Of a DNA stretch of 64,000 nucleotides, positions 44,735 through 53,960 are shown in pieces (positions within the stretch are counted from its first letter, which is position 1; each line of letters starts with the position of its first letter). Source of the DNA: BCD1 sp942492125. Its GTDB lineage: Bacteria; Bacteroidota; Bacteroidia; Chitinophagales; Saprospiraceae. The notes under the pieces were generated by a model, which saw nothing but the letters and a program-made list of their open reading frames with translations, was not told the origin of the DNA and did not search any database. The stretch spans positions 32,149 to 96,148 of the forward strand of contig CALODM010000006.1 of the NCBI GenBank assembly GCA_942492125.1, written 5' to 3'. The position numbers were made by a program, and so were the translations under genes.

Positions 44735-46000
44735 TTACTTCAAAACAGTCTTCCTGCCATTGATAATACCAATGACCTTGCCTTTTAATTCCTGACCGAT
44801 CAGTGGGGTATTTTCTGAACGGGAACGGATATCTTCCTTTGTAACCGTCCATGGAGTATCCGGAACAAACAGACTCAGATTTGCCAGGGTGCCTTCCGCT
44901 ATCTTTACCATTGGCAGCCCCAGGATTTTACGTGGCCGGATGGATAATTTTTCCACCAAATCCTCCAGAGAAAAAGTTTCCCCAAGGGCAGTATTGGCAA
45001 CCGCAAAGGCAGTTTCCAGGCCTATGGCACCAAAAGTGGCATAAGGAAATTCCAGCTTTTTGGCTTCTTCCTCCAAGGGAACATGATTAGAGGTGATGAA
45101 GTCGATGGTACCATCCTTCAATCCTTTTTTAAGTGCTTTAATATCATTTTTACTCCTCAAAGGTGGTAAAACTTTGAAATTGGAATCAAATCCGGACAGG
45201 ACACCATCTTCGAACAATAAATTGAGGGCAGGCACTGAAGCCGTGACCTGAATTCCTTTAGCTTTTGCTTTCTTGATTTTTTCTACCGAAAGGGCGGTGG
45301 AAATATTGGCTATATGGACTTTAGATTGAGCGTATTCCGCTAATTCAATATCTCTTTGTACCATTATTTCTTCCGTCAGGCCAGAAATTCCCTGCAGCCC
45401 CAGGGTGGTACTTACGTATCCTTCATGCATTTGTCCATTGGCTGCCAGGGTTTTATCGTGGGGATGATTGATCACCAAACCATCAAATGCCTTGACATAC
45501 AACAAACCCCGAAGCATCAGTCCGGCGTGTTGAACAGATCTTTTGCCATCTGAAAACGCACAAGCTCCTGCCTGGTGCATATCGAAAAGCTCTGCGATGT
45601 CCTTTCCCTCGCACCCTTCAGACAAGGCTCCGATAGGATAACAATCGACCGCAAGATCCCGGCTGTTTTGTTTTAGGTATAGAATACCGGATTTCGAATC
45701 TGTCACCGGTACCGTATTGGGATAACAGGCAATACCTGTGAACCCCCCGGCGGCGGCGGCATTGGTAACGGTGGTCAAATCTTCCCGGTGTTCCAATCCG
45801 GGATCACCCGTCTGAACTCCGACGTCTAACCAGCCAGGGGAGATATGTAAACCTTCAATGCTGATTTGTTTTGCTTTTGGGGAAGCAATATCCTTTCCAA
45901 TTTGGGCTATTTTACCCCCGGATATCAAGACATCCTTCTGTTTGCCATTCAAAGAAGTTCCCGGATCAACTATGGTGGCATTTTTGATCAATAAATCCAT
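44735..46000 (-). CDS. dihydroorotase homologue lacking metal-binding histidines
   Basis: 421 residues, the length of PyrC. The amidohydrolase frame is clear (DLLIKNATIVDPGTSLNGK, GLHISPGWLDVGV). The usual DxHxHxRxPG site is DVGVQTGDPG, so both His are lost, and TDHAPH is SNHVPL, so the catalytic Asp is Asn. It cannot coordinate the binuclear zinc site as in active PyrC. It could be a structural partner of aspartate transcarbamoylase or have another role. A working dihydroorotase should exist elsewhere in the genome. Confidence 0.8.
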   Translation of the reverse strand: MDLLIKNATIVDPGTSLNGKQKDVLISGGKIAQIGKDIASPKAKQISIEGLHISPGWLDVGVQTGDPGLEHREDLTTVTNAAAAGGFTGIACYPNTVPVTDSKSGILYLKQNSRDLAVDCYPIGALSEGCEGKDIAELFDMHQAGACAFSDGKRSVQHAGLMLRGLLYVKAFDGLVINHPHDKTLAANGQMHEGYVSTTLGLQGISGLTEEIMVQRDIELAEYAQSKVHIANISTALSVEKIKKAKAKGIQVTASVPALNLLFEDGVLSGFDSNFKVLPPLRSKNDIKALKKGLKDGTIDFITSNHVPLEEEAKKLEFPYATFGAIGLETAFAVANTALGETFSLEDLVEKLSIRPRKILGLPMVKIAEGTLANLSLFVPDTPWTVTKEDIRSRSENTPLIGQELKGKVIGIINGRKTVLK

Positions 46001-46233
46001 AGCGTAAAAATAGACAAATCGATTTTCAAATTCGAAAAATGAATTGGATTAATATCAGATTATTATGTAAAACCTTTTTTCGTTAAATCCTTTGCCAGAA
46101 ATAAGCGGGAAAGAAATATTCAAGTCCCACCCTTCCTCTCTTCCTTCTTTCCTATGCCGGTCTGGCAAGAAATAGATACTGGTAAAATTATTGACTTTCA
46201 ATCATCAGGAAATGTAAGTAAGCTCTGATCAGA

Positions 46234-48540
46234 TCACTCTTTCTCAAACCAACGGTCGTTCTCCACGAAAGAATTTTGCTTTTTAAAATATACGGTTGCC
46301 CCCTCCGGCCTGAGCAGTAATTCATCCATATAAAAAGGCTTGCCGAGGAAGCGATATTTTTCGTGTTGGGTCTTGATCTTAAACCTGCTGGAATCTTCCA
46401 TAATCTCAATGGGCAGTTCAACCAATCCCCAGCCTTCTTCACCGATCAGTACGGTATGATGATGGACAGGTTTTACTTCCCGTCTAATAATCATACCACT
46501 TTCAGGATTATATTCTTCCAGAATGAGTTCCGTTCTTGGATAAAGATCTTCATGCAGGTGCATCCAAAAAGACAAGGTATATTTCCCCTTCGGAACAGCT
46601 TCTTCTATGATATCGACCAAATCTCCGAATTTCCCTTCATAACCGGCTCCGCCACGATAATTTCTTAAATTCCCGGTATCGTCCCAGTTTTTATACAATA
46701 AGTAATCAAGGGTATCCTGGCTGTAAAAAACCATGGAAGAATCCTTATCAGAATACCGCTGATATTGGGCTGTCAGCAAAGAATCGTTTTGAAGCAAATC
46801 AAACAGTTTTTGTCTCCGTTGCTCAATTCTTTGACCAAAAGTCTCCAGAGGTAAACGATAGAACCTTAAAGGATAATTTTCGTAAATCATTTCCAGTCCC
46901 TCATTCATGTGATCATAAAGCGGAGAGAATTCCCTGGTACGCGTAGCATCCCAAACCAAAAGGAAAGGTCTGTCATCAGGAAGGTCATCCAGCAATTTGG
47001 GCAGGCGATATGGTTCGTATACCAATTCAAATTGTTTGAATGCCTGAGACAAGGAGCTTCGGGTAAGCATGGCGGCCGTCATCGGCAGCCCTGTCTGCAT
47101 GGCGAGGGTTTGTGATTTTTGACCTACATAACCCGTAACGTCTATCCAGAAATTCCCTGACCCAATATTATAATAAGGAATCGGGATGGAAGCCTGAAAT
47201 TCTTTGTAATCAATACCTTCTATATCATTAAAGGTTTTTCCGGCTTCAAATTCATCAATCTTATCCAGTCGGAGATCGTAATGATTGGTGTGGTTCCAGG
47301 CTTCGAAAATTAACCATGCCAGTGGTAGGGCCAACCACCATTTGCTCCAGGGCAGCTTTTTGTACAACCAGTAAAAAGCTATGATATTGAATCCATAAAA
47401 GGAAACCCAGGCAAACCTGCCCACCGAACGGAATTGCTCAAAGGGCTGAACGTATTCGATCAAATATTCCCAACCGGGTATGGTGAATGGCAATCCAAAG
47501 GAAACCAGGGCAATGACAATAGAAGTCAACCATAGGTTGTTCAGGAAAAAATCATGTTCCGAATCGGTTTTTATGGGTGCTTTGACAATCAGTTTTTTTA
47601 ACCAAACCAATACTAAAACCGCACCAACAATGATGGCAATGGCTCCCAGGTAAGCTGTATTTTCAATATCCCATTTGTCATAATGGACCGACGAAAAATA
47701 AGGCTGGGCCGGAGAGGCAAACAGGCCTTTCAATTCAACGTGGAAATGCAAAAAACCCCAGGGTTCTGAACAGCGATCCTCTATGGGATCACCCCAATAA
47801 ATCCAATACAAAAAGAAGATTAAGGACAAGAGTACCTGAACGGTAAAATGTTTGAAATTATTAAGGATAACCTTTATAGAAAAGTTTTTATCCCTGAGCG
47901 TTGTCCAGGAAAAATATATACCTATGGTAAAAGCAAAAATGCCAAAGTAGTAAAAGTGAATCAACGAATATGCCCAAAGCGTTATCCCGACCGCGAAACT
48001 CCATTTTAATTTCCGGCTTTCCTCAAACCGCATCATAAAATAAAGGATCATGGGTACGATCTCCGGATGGGACAACCCATAATGGGAGCCTATGCGCTCC
48101 ATCTGTGGGTTCAAAAAAGCCAGTCCAATGGCGACTATGCCGCTGTAAAGTGTTGGCAGGCCTAGTCGTTTAAAAATCAGGAAACAAAAAACAGCACACA
48201 ACAACAATCCCAACATCATCGACATATTGACAATGCCGATGGTATAATCAGAAATATCAACCAGGTTCTGCCTAAGCCAATTGATGGAAATAGAAATAAG
48301 TGGCTGGGTTACTCCGGGCACTGCATGTTCCCCATAGGGATAATTCATGCCTTCAAAATGAGAGTACGTAGAATCATACCTGGCATGATTGACGATAACC
48401 ATATAAGCTTTGTACCCATCCCCATAGGGTTCGACTACCCTTTGGTTGGCATGCTGAAAGAAATCCGGAAACCGCCAGAACAATAGTAACAGCATTAATG
48501 CTGCCACTAGGAGAACACCAATTTTTTGATTTTTTAACAT
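46234..48540 (-). CDS. large polytopic membrane protein, possible GT-C-type transferase
   Basis: 768 residues. About 11 hydrophobic segments lie in the first ~450 residues, followed by a ~310-residue soluble, probably periplasmic, C-terminal domain of beta type. The N-terminus shows an acidic first loop (VEPYGDGYKAYMVIVNHARY) like GT-C glycosyltransferases or YfhO-type proteins. I cannot name the acceptor. It may use lipid-linked sugars such as those made by the GT2 protein at 42213. Confidence 0.6.
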   Translation of the reverse strand: MLKNQKIGVLLVAALMLLLLFWRFPDFFQHANQRVVEPYGDGYKAYMVIVNHARYDSTYSHFEGMNYPYGEHAVPGVTQPLISISINWLRQNLVDISDYTIGIVNMSMMLGLLLCAVFCFLIFKRLGLPTLYSGIVAIGLAFLNPQMERIGSHYGLSHPEIVPMILYFMMRFEESRKLKWSFAVGITLWAYSLIHFYYFGIFAFTIGIYFSWTTLRDKNFSIKVILNNFKHFTVQVLLSLIFFLYWIYWGDPIEDRCSEPWGFLHFHVELKGLFASPAQPYFSSVHYDKWDIENTAYLGAIAIIVGAVLVLVWLKKLIVKAPIKTDSEHDFFLNNLWLTSIVIALVSFGLPFTIPGWEYLIEYVQPFEQFRSVGRFAWVSFYGFNIIAFYWLYKKLPWSKWWLALPLAWLIFEAWNHTNHYDLRLDKIDEFEAGKTFNDIEGIDYKEFQASIPIPYYNIGSGNFWIDVTGYVGQKSQTLAMQTGLPMTAAMLTRSSLSQAFKQFELVYEPYRLPKLLDDLPDDRPFLLVWDATRTREFSPLYDHMNEGLEMIYENYPLRFYRLPLETFGQRIEQRRQKLFDLLQNDSLLTAQYQRYSDKDSSMVFYSQDTLDYLLYKNWDDTGNLRNYRGGAGYEGKFGDLVDIIEEAVPKGKYTLSFWMHLHEDLYPRTELILEEYNPESGMIIRREVKPVHHHTVLIGEEGWGLVELPIEIMEDSSRFKIKTQHEKYRFLGKPFYMDELLLRPEGATVYFKKQNSFVENDRWFEKE

Positions 48541-48571
48541 GGAACAACCAATTAGTCTGAGTTATAGGACA

Positions 48572-49891
48572 TTAATCATTAGCGACTAATTCGCCAAAAA
48601 GGTCATAATCCGTTGCATCAATAATCCGGACGTCAGCAAAATCTCCTGTGCGCAGGTAAAATTTCGTGGCATCCACCAGCACTTCATTGTCTACTTCCGG
48701 AGAATCACTTTCCGTGCGGCCTACAAAGAAACCGCCTTCCTTACGATCTACCAAAATGCGAAATGTTTTGCCGATTTTATCCTGGTTTTTGGCAAAAGAG
48801 ATCTCCTGCTGAATTTCCATAATACGGTTGGCACGATCGGCTTTGACCTCTGCCGGCACATTGTCTTCCAGATCATAAGCCCGGGTATCCTCTTCATGGG
48901 AATACTGAAAGACACCAAGCCTTTCGAACTTCATCTCCTGAACAAAATCACACAATTCCTGGAAATCCTCTTCTGTTTCCCCTGGAAACCCTACGAGCAT
49001 GGTTGTACGGATGGCAATTCCCGGTACTTTTTTTCTGGCTAATCTTATAAGGTTTTCTGTTTCTTCCCGTGTTATCTGTCGGCGCATGGCCGCCAAAACA
49101 TTATTACTCGCATGTTGCAGGGGAATATCCAGGTAATTGCAGACTTCCTTGCGACGAGCCATTACCTCGAATATTTCTTCCGGGAATTTTGATGGGTAAG
49201 CATAATGCAAACGAATCCATTCTATTCCTTCCACATCCGCCAGAGCGTTCAGCAACTCCGGAAGGCGGCGTTCCTTGTACAGATCTAATCCGTAATAAGT
49301 TAATTCCTGGGCGATCAACAAAAGCTCCTTAACCCCTCTTCTGGCAAGCGTTTTAGCCTCCCCGACCAGTTCTTCCAAAGGGCGGGATACATGCCCTCCG
49401 CGCATCAGGGGAATAGCGCAAAACGAACAGGTGCGATTACAGCCTTCTGAAATTTTCAAATAGGCGTAGTGCATGGGAGTAGTAATGGATCGTTCACCGA
49501 TCAACTCGTGTTTGTAATCCGCATTTAATGTTGCCAGCAATCCGGGTAATTCCAGCGTACCAAAAAAAGCATCCACTTCCGGAATATTCTCCTCCAGGTC
49601 ATCTTTGTAGCGTTGGGATAAACATCCGGTGACATACAATTTATCAATACCGCCTTCCTGTTTTACTTTGGCATATTGCAGGATGGTATTAACCGACTCT
49701 TCTTTCGCCAGGTCAATGAATCCACAGGTATTAACGATAATGATATTAGGGTCCTCTTCGTTAGAATCATGAACCACTTCAAAATCATTACCCTGGAGCT
49801 GGGTGATCAGGTTTTCCGAATCCACCAGATTCTTGGAACAACCCAACGTGATCACATTCACTTTATCTTTTTTTAACGTCTTCGTCTTCAT
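48572..49891 (-). CDS. rimO: ribosomal protein S12 methylthiotransferase RimO
   Basis: 439 residues from the ATG at 49891. The in-frame TTG at 49900 lies inside the -7 element and is rejected. N-terminal MTTase domain with NVITLGCSKNLVDSE, radical SAM motif SEGCNRTCSFCAIPLMRG (about 148-165) and a C-terminal TRAM domain (FVGRTESDSPEVDNEV). It adds a methylthio group to Asp of S12. Next to the polytopic membrane protein gene (31-base gap). Confidence 0.95.
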   Translation of the reverse strand: MKTKTLKKDKVNVITLGCSKNLVDSENLITQLQGNDFEVVHDSNEEDPNIIIVNTCGFIDLAKEESVNTILQYAKVKQEGGIDKLYVTGCLSQRYKDDLEENIPEVDAFFGTLELPGLLATLNADYKHELIGERSITTPMHYAYLKISEGCNRTCSFCAIPLMRGGHVSRPLEELVGEAKTLARRGVKELLLIAQELTYYGLDLYKERRLPELLNALADVEGIEWIRLHYAYPSKFPEEIFEVMARRKEVCNYLDIPLQHASNNVLAAMRRQITREETENLIRLARKKVPGIAIRTTMLVGFPGETEEDFQELCDFVQEMKFERLGVFQYSHEEDTRAYDLEDNVPAEVKADRANRIMEIQQEISFAKNQDKIGKTFRILVDRKEGGFFVGRTESDSPEVDNEVLVDATKFYLRTGDFADVRIIDATDYDLFGELVAND

Positions 49892-49897
49892 GGAGTG

Positions 49898-49905
49898 CAA
49901 AAGTA
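49898..49905 (-). promoter_or_regulatory. -7 element (TACTTTTG) of rimO
   Basis: On the minus strand TACTTTTG fits TAnnTTTG and ends only 6 bases before the rimO ATG. The transcript would start at or within a few bases of the start codon, so it is nearly leaderless. Confidence 0.5.
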
Positions 49906-50167
49906 AACCGAATTACTGGAAAAAGAAAAAGTAATGGTAAGAGTTGGCAGTTAACAATTGGCCGTATCAATTGGCAGCAACAGTTACCAACTGGCTGTCT
50001 TTAGGATAAAGAGTGCGTCCAAGGTTTTGCCATAGCAAGGATAGTAAAAAGATGAAGGTAAAAAATTGTCGAAGAAATAATTTTAAATCAACCCCAAGAA
50101 ATTGTTAATGATCAAAGTAATACTTCATTTAAAAGTCTTTAAAGTATAATTTTTTGCCTTCCTTGCG
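49906..50167. other. rimO-purH intergenic region
   Basis: Divergent promoter region. It contains imperfect copies of a TTGGCAGTTAAC / AATTGGCAGCAACAGTTACC motif at 49943-49998 but no ORF or RNA gene that I can support. Confidence 0.4.
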
Positions 50168-50175
50168 TACCTTTG
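50168..50175 (+). promoter_or_regulatory. -7 element (TACCTTTG) of purH
   Basis: Perfect TAnnTTTG, 37 bases before the purH ATG. It marks the likely purH promoter. I see no purine riboswitch-like structure between it and the gene. Confidence 0.6.
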
Positions 50176-50212
50176 CGTTTTCCTAAATTTTCCTAAAATT
50201 TTCTCCACAGTT

Positions 50213-51736
50213 ATGGCTGTTAAAAAGATAAATTCAGCATTGATCTCCGTTTTCCACAAAGACGGGCTGGAACCCATTATCCATGCACTACACAAACTGG
50301 GCGTTACCATTTATTCCACCGGGGGAACGCAAAAATTCATCGAAGAAAAAGGCGTACCTGTCAAAACGGTTGAGGGGCTTACATCCTACCCTTCCATTCT
50401 CGATGGCAGGGTTAAAACCTTGCACCCAAAAGTATTTGGAGGTATCCTGGCGAGACGAGAAGCTGATCACCTGGAACAATTAGGCCACTACGAAATCCCG
50501 GAAATTGACCTGGTTATCGTAGACCTTTATCCTTTTGAAGAGACCGTTGCTTCGACAGATGATGAAAATGCCATTATCGAAAAAATCGACATCGGTGGTA
50601 TTTCCCTGATTCGGGCAGCGGCTAAAAACTTCAAAGACGTAGTCGTAGTACCATCCCAGGCGGAATACCCTATATTGCTCCAATTGCTGGAAGATAATAA
50701 TGGTACCACCACTTTGGAAGACCGAAAAGCACTGGCCAGAAGAGCTTTTGGTGTTTCTTCCCATTACGATACGCATATTTTCAACTATTTTGATGACGGA
50801 AATGGCAGTGCCTTTAAAGCCAGTCAAAATGAATCCCAAACTTTACGGTATGGGGAAAATCCTCATCAGAATGCCGCTTTCTTTGGCAACCTGGAGGAGA
50901 TCTTTGAAAACCTTGGCGGAAAGGCTGTTTCCTACAACAACCTCGTCGATATCGATGCTGCCGTGAACCTGATGGCAGAATTTGAAAACAGCGACCCTAC
51001 ATTTGCCATCTTAAAACATACCAATTCCTGTGGATTGGCTACGAGGGGTTCCATACTCGAAGCCTGGAAAGGAGCTTTGGCCGGGGATAACATCTCTGCA
51101 TTCGGTGGCATTCTCATCAGCAACAGCCCCATCGACATGGCAACGGCTGAGGAAATTGATAAAATTTTCTACGAAGTTCTTATTGCTCCGGACTTTGCCC
51201 CGGAAGCCCTGGCATTCCTGCAAAAAAAGAAAAACAGGATATTGCTTAAAATCAAGACATTCCATCGGAACCAAAAATCTTTTAAAAGCCTGCTCAATGG
51301 CGTTATCCAGCAGGATACAGATCTCAAGCAAGATGGCAGGGATGATTTGAAAGTAGTTACAAAAACTGGTCCAACCGATACGCAGATTGATGATTTATTG
51401 TTTGCAAGCATAGCCGTAAAACATTTGAAATCCAATGGTATCGTATTGATAAAAAACAAACAACTCATAGGTATGGGTTGTGGTCAGACTTCGCGTGTTG
51501 ATGCTTTGAAACAGGCAATTGCCAAAGCCAAGGCGTTCGGATTTGATGTTGAAGGAGCCGTTATGGCTTCAGATGCATTCTTTCCTTTCCCGGATTGTGT
51601 GGAGATCGCTGACCTGGCAGGAGTTAAGGCCGTTATTCAACCGGGTGGATCCATTAAAGACCAACTCAGCATTGACTACTGTGATGCACACGGCATGGCC
51701 ATGGTAATGACCGGAACCCGCCATTTTAAACATTAA
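50213..51736 (+). CDS. purH: bifunctional AICAR transformylase / IMP cyclohydrolase
   Basis: 507 residues, normal length. The N-terminal MGS-like IMP cyclohydrolase domain has YSTGGTQKFIEEKGVPV and DGRVKTLHPKVFGGIL. The C-terminal transformylase domain shows RYGENPHQNAAFFGN, LKHTNSCGLA and VMASDAFFPFPD. It catalyses the last two steps of IMP synthesis. Stand-alone gene with its own promoter. Confidence 0.95.
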   Translation: MAVKKINSALISVFHKDGLEPIIHALHKLGVTIYSTGGTQKFIEEKGVPVKTVEGLTSYPSILDGRVKTLHPKVFGGILARREADHLEQLGHYEIPEIDLVIVDLYPFEETVASTDDENAIIEKIDIGGISLIRAAAKNFKDVVVVPSQAEYPILLQLLEDNNGTTTLEDRKALARRAFGVSSHYDTHIFNYFDDGNGSAFKASQNESQTLRYGENPHQNAAFFGNLEEIFENLGGKAVSYNNLVDIDAAVNLMAEFENSDPTFAILKHTNSCGLATRGSILEAWKGALAGDNISAFGGILISNSPIDMATAEEIDKIFYEVLIAPDFAPEALAFLQKKKNRILLKIKTFHRNQKSFKSLLNGVIQQDTDLKQDGRDDLKVVTKTGPTDTQIDDLLFASIAVKHLKSNGIVLIKNKQLIGMGCGQTSRVDALKQAIAKAKAFGFDVEGAVMASDAFFPFPDCVEIADLAGVKAVIQPGGSIKDQLSIDYCDAHGMAMVMTGTRHFKH

Positions 51737-51740
51737 ACCA

Positions 51741-51785
51741 GTTACTGGTTGCCGGTTTCCGAACCAAAATTTTTCAACCAGTAAC
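51741..51785 (+). terminator. inverted repeat after purH
   Basis: GTTACTGGTTG pairs with CAACCAGTAAC, with an inner GGTT/AACC stem. No T-tract follows directly. The GGTTACT and GGTTGCC units are heptamers like those at 56927, so it may be a repeat and not a true terminator. Confidence 0.4.
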
Positions 51786-51871
51786 CAGCAACCGGAAAAA
51801 CTTTAACAAGTCATTAATAAACACATGCTCCCAAAGAACCGTCTTAATAGTAAACAAAACGTTCAGATAAT

Positions 51872-52603
51872 TTGAACTTAGCAATTGATATAGGTAATAC
51901 GAGAGTTAAAATCGGCGTTTTTGATAAAGACAATTTGGTTTTCAGAGAAATCAGTGATCATATTCTTCCTGAAAAAATAATCGAACTGGCAACCAACCTT
52001 AGCATCAAAAACATCATCTTATCTACAGTTGCAAAAAGTTTGGATAAGAACCTTCTTAAAACCCTGAAAGAAAAATTTGTCTATCTGGAACTGAGTGAAA
52101 ACACTCCATTACCTGTTCAAAACTTGTATAAAACACCTGGCACACTTGGAAAAGACCGGCTGGCAGCCGTCGTTGGCGCATACAGTCTTTATCCGAACAC
52201 CAATTGTCTTGTCATCGACGCAGGAAGTTGTATCACTTATGACATCCTGACCAGGGACAAGCGATTTTTGGGCGGGAATATAAGCCCTGGAATGAAAATG
52301 CGTTTGAAAGCAATGCATACGTTTACAGAAAGACTTCCCTTACCGGAAGATGCTGAAACGGGTTTAAACTGGGGAGACACAACGGAAACGGCACTTTTAA
52401 ATGGTGCCAAACTGGGTACGGTATTGGAAATGCAGGGATTTATTGATCTTTGCATCGATCAATTCGGTGCTACAAACGTCTTTTTAACAGGGGGAGATGC
52501 AGATTTTTTTGCAAATAAGCTTAAAAAAAAGATATTTGTGCATCCAAATTTAGTCCTCTTTGGATTAAATAAAATATTGAACTATAATGTTGAAGAAATT
52601 TAA
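51872..52603 (+). CDS. coaX: type III pantothenate kinase
   Basis: 243 residues from a TTG start (no ATG near). DIGNTRVKIGVFD is the ATP-binding N-terminal motif, TLGKDRLAAVVGA (~93-105) and IDAGSCITYDIL (~116-127) the pantothenate and acetate-kinase-fold motifs, with NISPGMKMR. It phosphorylates pantothenate in CoA synthesis. The following outer-membrane protein gene overlaps by 17 bases. Confidence 0.9.
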   Translation: MNLAIDIGNTRVKIGVFDKDNLVFREISDHILPEKIIELATNLSIKNIILSTVAKSLDKNLLKTLKEKFVYLELSENTPLPVQNLYKTPGTLGKDRLAAVVGAYSLYPNTNCLVIDAGSCITYDILTRDKRFLGGNISPGMKMRLKAMHTFTERLPLPEDAETGLNWGDTTETALLNGAKLGTVLEMQGFIDLCIDQFGATNVFLTGGDADFFANKLKKKIFVHPNLVLFGLNKILNYNVEEI

Positions 52604-53954
52604 TAGAATATTATTTGTCCTTTCTTTGGTCTTGACCATGGGAACCGTCCTTTCTGCCCAGGTCAGTTCTGAAAATATTCGGCCAAAAATAAACTCGCCT
52701 ATTTCCCGCTTTGGCCTTGGCAACCTTTCCAATCCTTATTTTACCGCCGCTGGCTCGATGGGTGGATATTCCGCAGCTTTTGTGGACCCTTTCCACATCA
52801 ATTTGGAAAACCCTGCTTCTTTATCCTTTTTGAGGGCCACTGCCTTTGAAGTAGGTATGGATGCCAAAGTAACGGCACTGGAAGGCAGTAATGGACAATC
52901 TGATAACTTTATCGGAGGTAACCTCAATTACCTGGCTCTCGGTTTCCCGATCAAGAATCCGCTCAACCAGGCACTGGACCGGGTAAACTCTCCCTGGCAA
53001 TTCGGAATGGCCATTAGTTTGACCCCCTACTCCAGCGTAGGTTATGATATTACCACTTACAGTGGGAATGACGAAAGCGGGTCGGTGTTAAATATCCTTA
53101 AAGGTACCGGAGGAACATACCGGTTCAATTGGGGAGGTGGCGCAAGATTCAAGAATTTCTCTGCCGGGATAAGTCTCAATTACCATTTCGGTCAGATAAT
53201 CAACTCCAGGCTGGTAGCCTTTGACACCCTTGCCTATTCTTACTTTACCGAATTCAGGGATGACATGACTGTCAACGCACTTGTCCTCAATGTCGGGATT
53301 CAATACGTTCATGAATTTAAATCCACCAATGATGACGGCAAAAAGACCCCTAACGGAAAAAGAATCATCGTGGGTGTTTATGGCAATAACGAAACGAATT
53401 TTACAACTTTTAACACCAGTTTCATCAAGCGGGAAAATGTATTCAGCAACTTTGGAAGCTTAGATTCCATTTCCTACCAGGCAGATATTGAAGGTTCAGG
53501 GATACTGCCGACAGATATAACCTTTGGAATAGCCTACGAACAACTCAATAAATTCAGGGTTGGCGTTGATTTTAACCAAAGTAACTGGAGCAATTACGTC
53601 AATACCGTAAAACCCGATGCACTATCGGATTCGTGGAGATTAAGCATTGGAGGGGAATATATCCCGGATATTATCTCCTACAACAATTACTTCCAGCGGA
53701 TTCGCTACCGGGGAGGATTTTTCACAGGAACTGACCCCCGAAGCATTCAGGGACAGCAGTTGAAATTCTCAGGATTAACGCTTGGATTTGGACTTCCCAT
53801 TATTATGCCCAGACAAATGGTCTCCTTTGTGGATATCGGTTTTGAGTTTGGGCAATATGGTGTCAAAAATATTTTAACAGAAAAATATTTTAATTTTACC
53901 CTTGGGTTGACGTTGAACGACAATTCATGGTTTTTTAAAAGAAAATTTAATTAA
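52587..53954 (+). CDS. outer-membrane beta-barrel protein (FadL/PorV-like)
   Basis: 455 residues. Signal peptide to about residue 25 (TVLSAQVSS). The mature part alternates beta strands with Gly and aromatic residues (FGLGNLSNPYFTAAGSMGGY, NLENPASLSFLRATAFEVG), the opening pattern of FadL/OmpP1-type barrels. It ends FTLGLTLNDNSWFFKRKFN. Overlap with coaX and 6-base spacing to the next gene put it in an operon with two TPR proteins. Cargo unknown. Confidence 0.75.
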   Translation: MLKKFNRILFVLSLVLTMGTVLSAQVSSENIRPKINSPISRFGLGNLSNPYFTAAGSMGGYSAAFVDPFHINLENPASLSFLRATAFEVGMDAKVTALEGSNGQSDNFIGGNLNYLALGFPIKNPLNQALDRVNSPWQFGMAISLTPYSSVGYDITTYSGNDESGSVLNILKGTGGTYRFNWGGGARFKNFSAGISLNYHFGQIINSRLVAFDTLAYSYFTEFRDDMTVNALVLNVGIQYVHEFKSTNDDGKKTPNGKRIIVGVYGNNETNFTTFNTSFIKRENVFSNFGSLDSISYQADIEGSGILPTDITFGIAYEQLNKFRVGVDFNQSNWSNYVNTVKPDALSDSWRLSIGGEYIPDIISYNNYFQRIRYRGGFFTGTDPRSIQGQQLKFSGLTLGFGLPIIMPRQMVSFVDIGFEFGQYGVKNILTEKYFNFTLGLTLNDNSWFFKRKFN

Positions 53955-53960
53955 TAAGTT

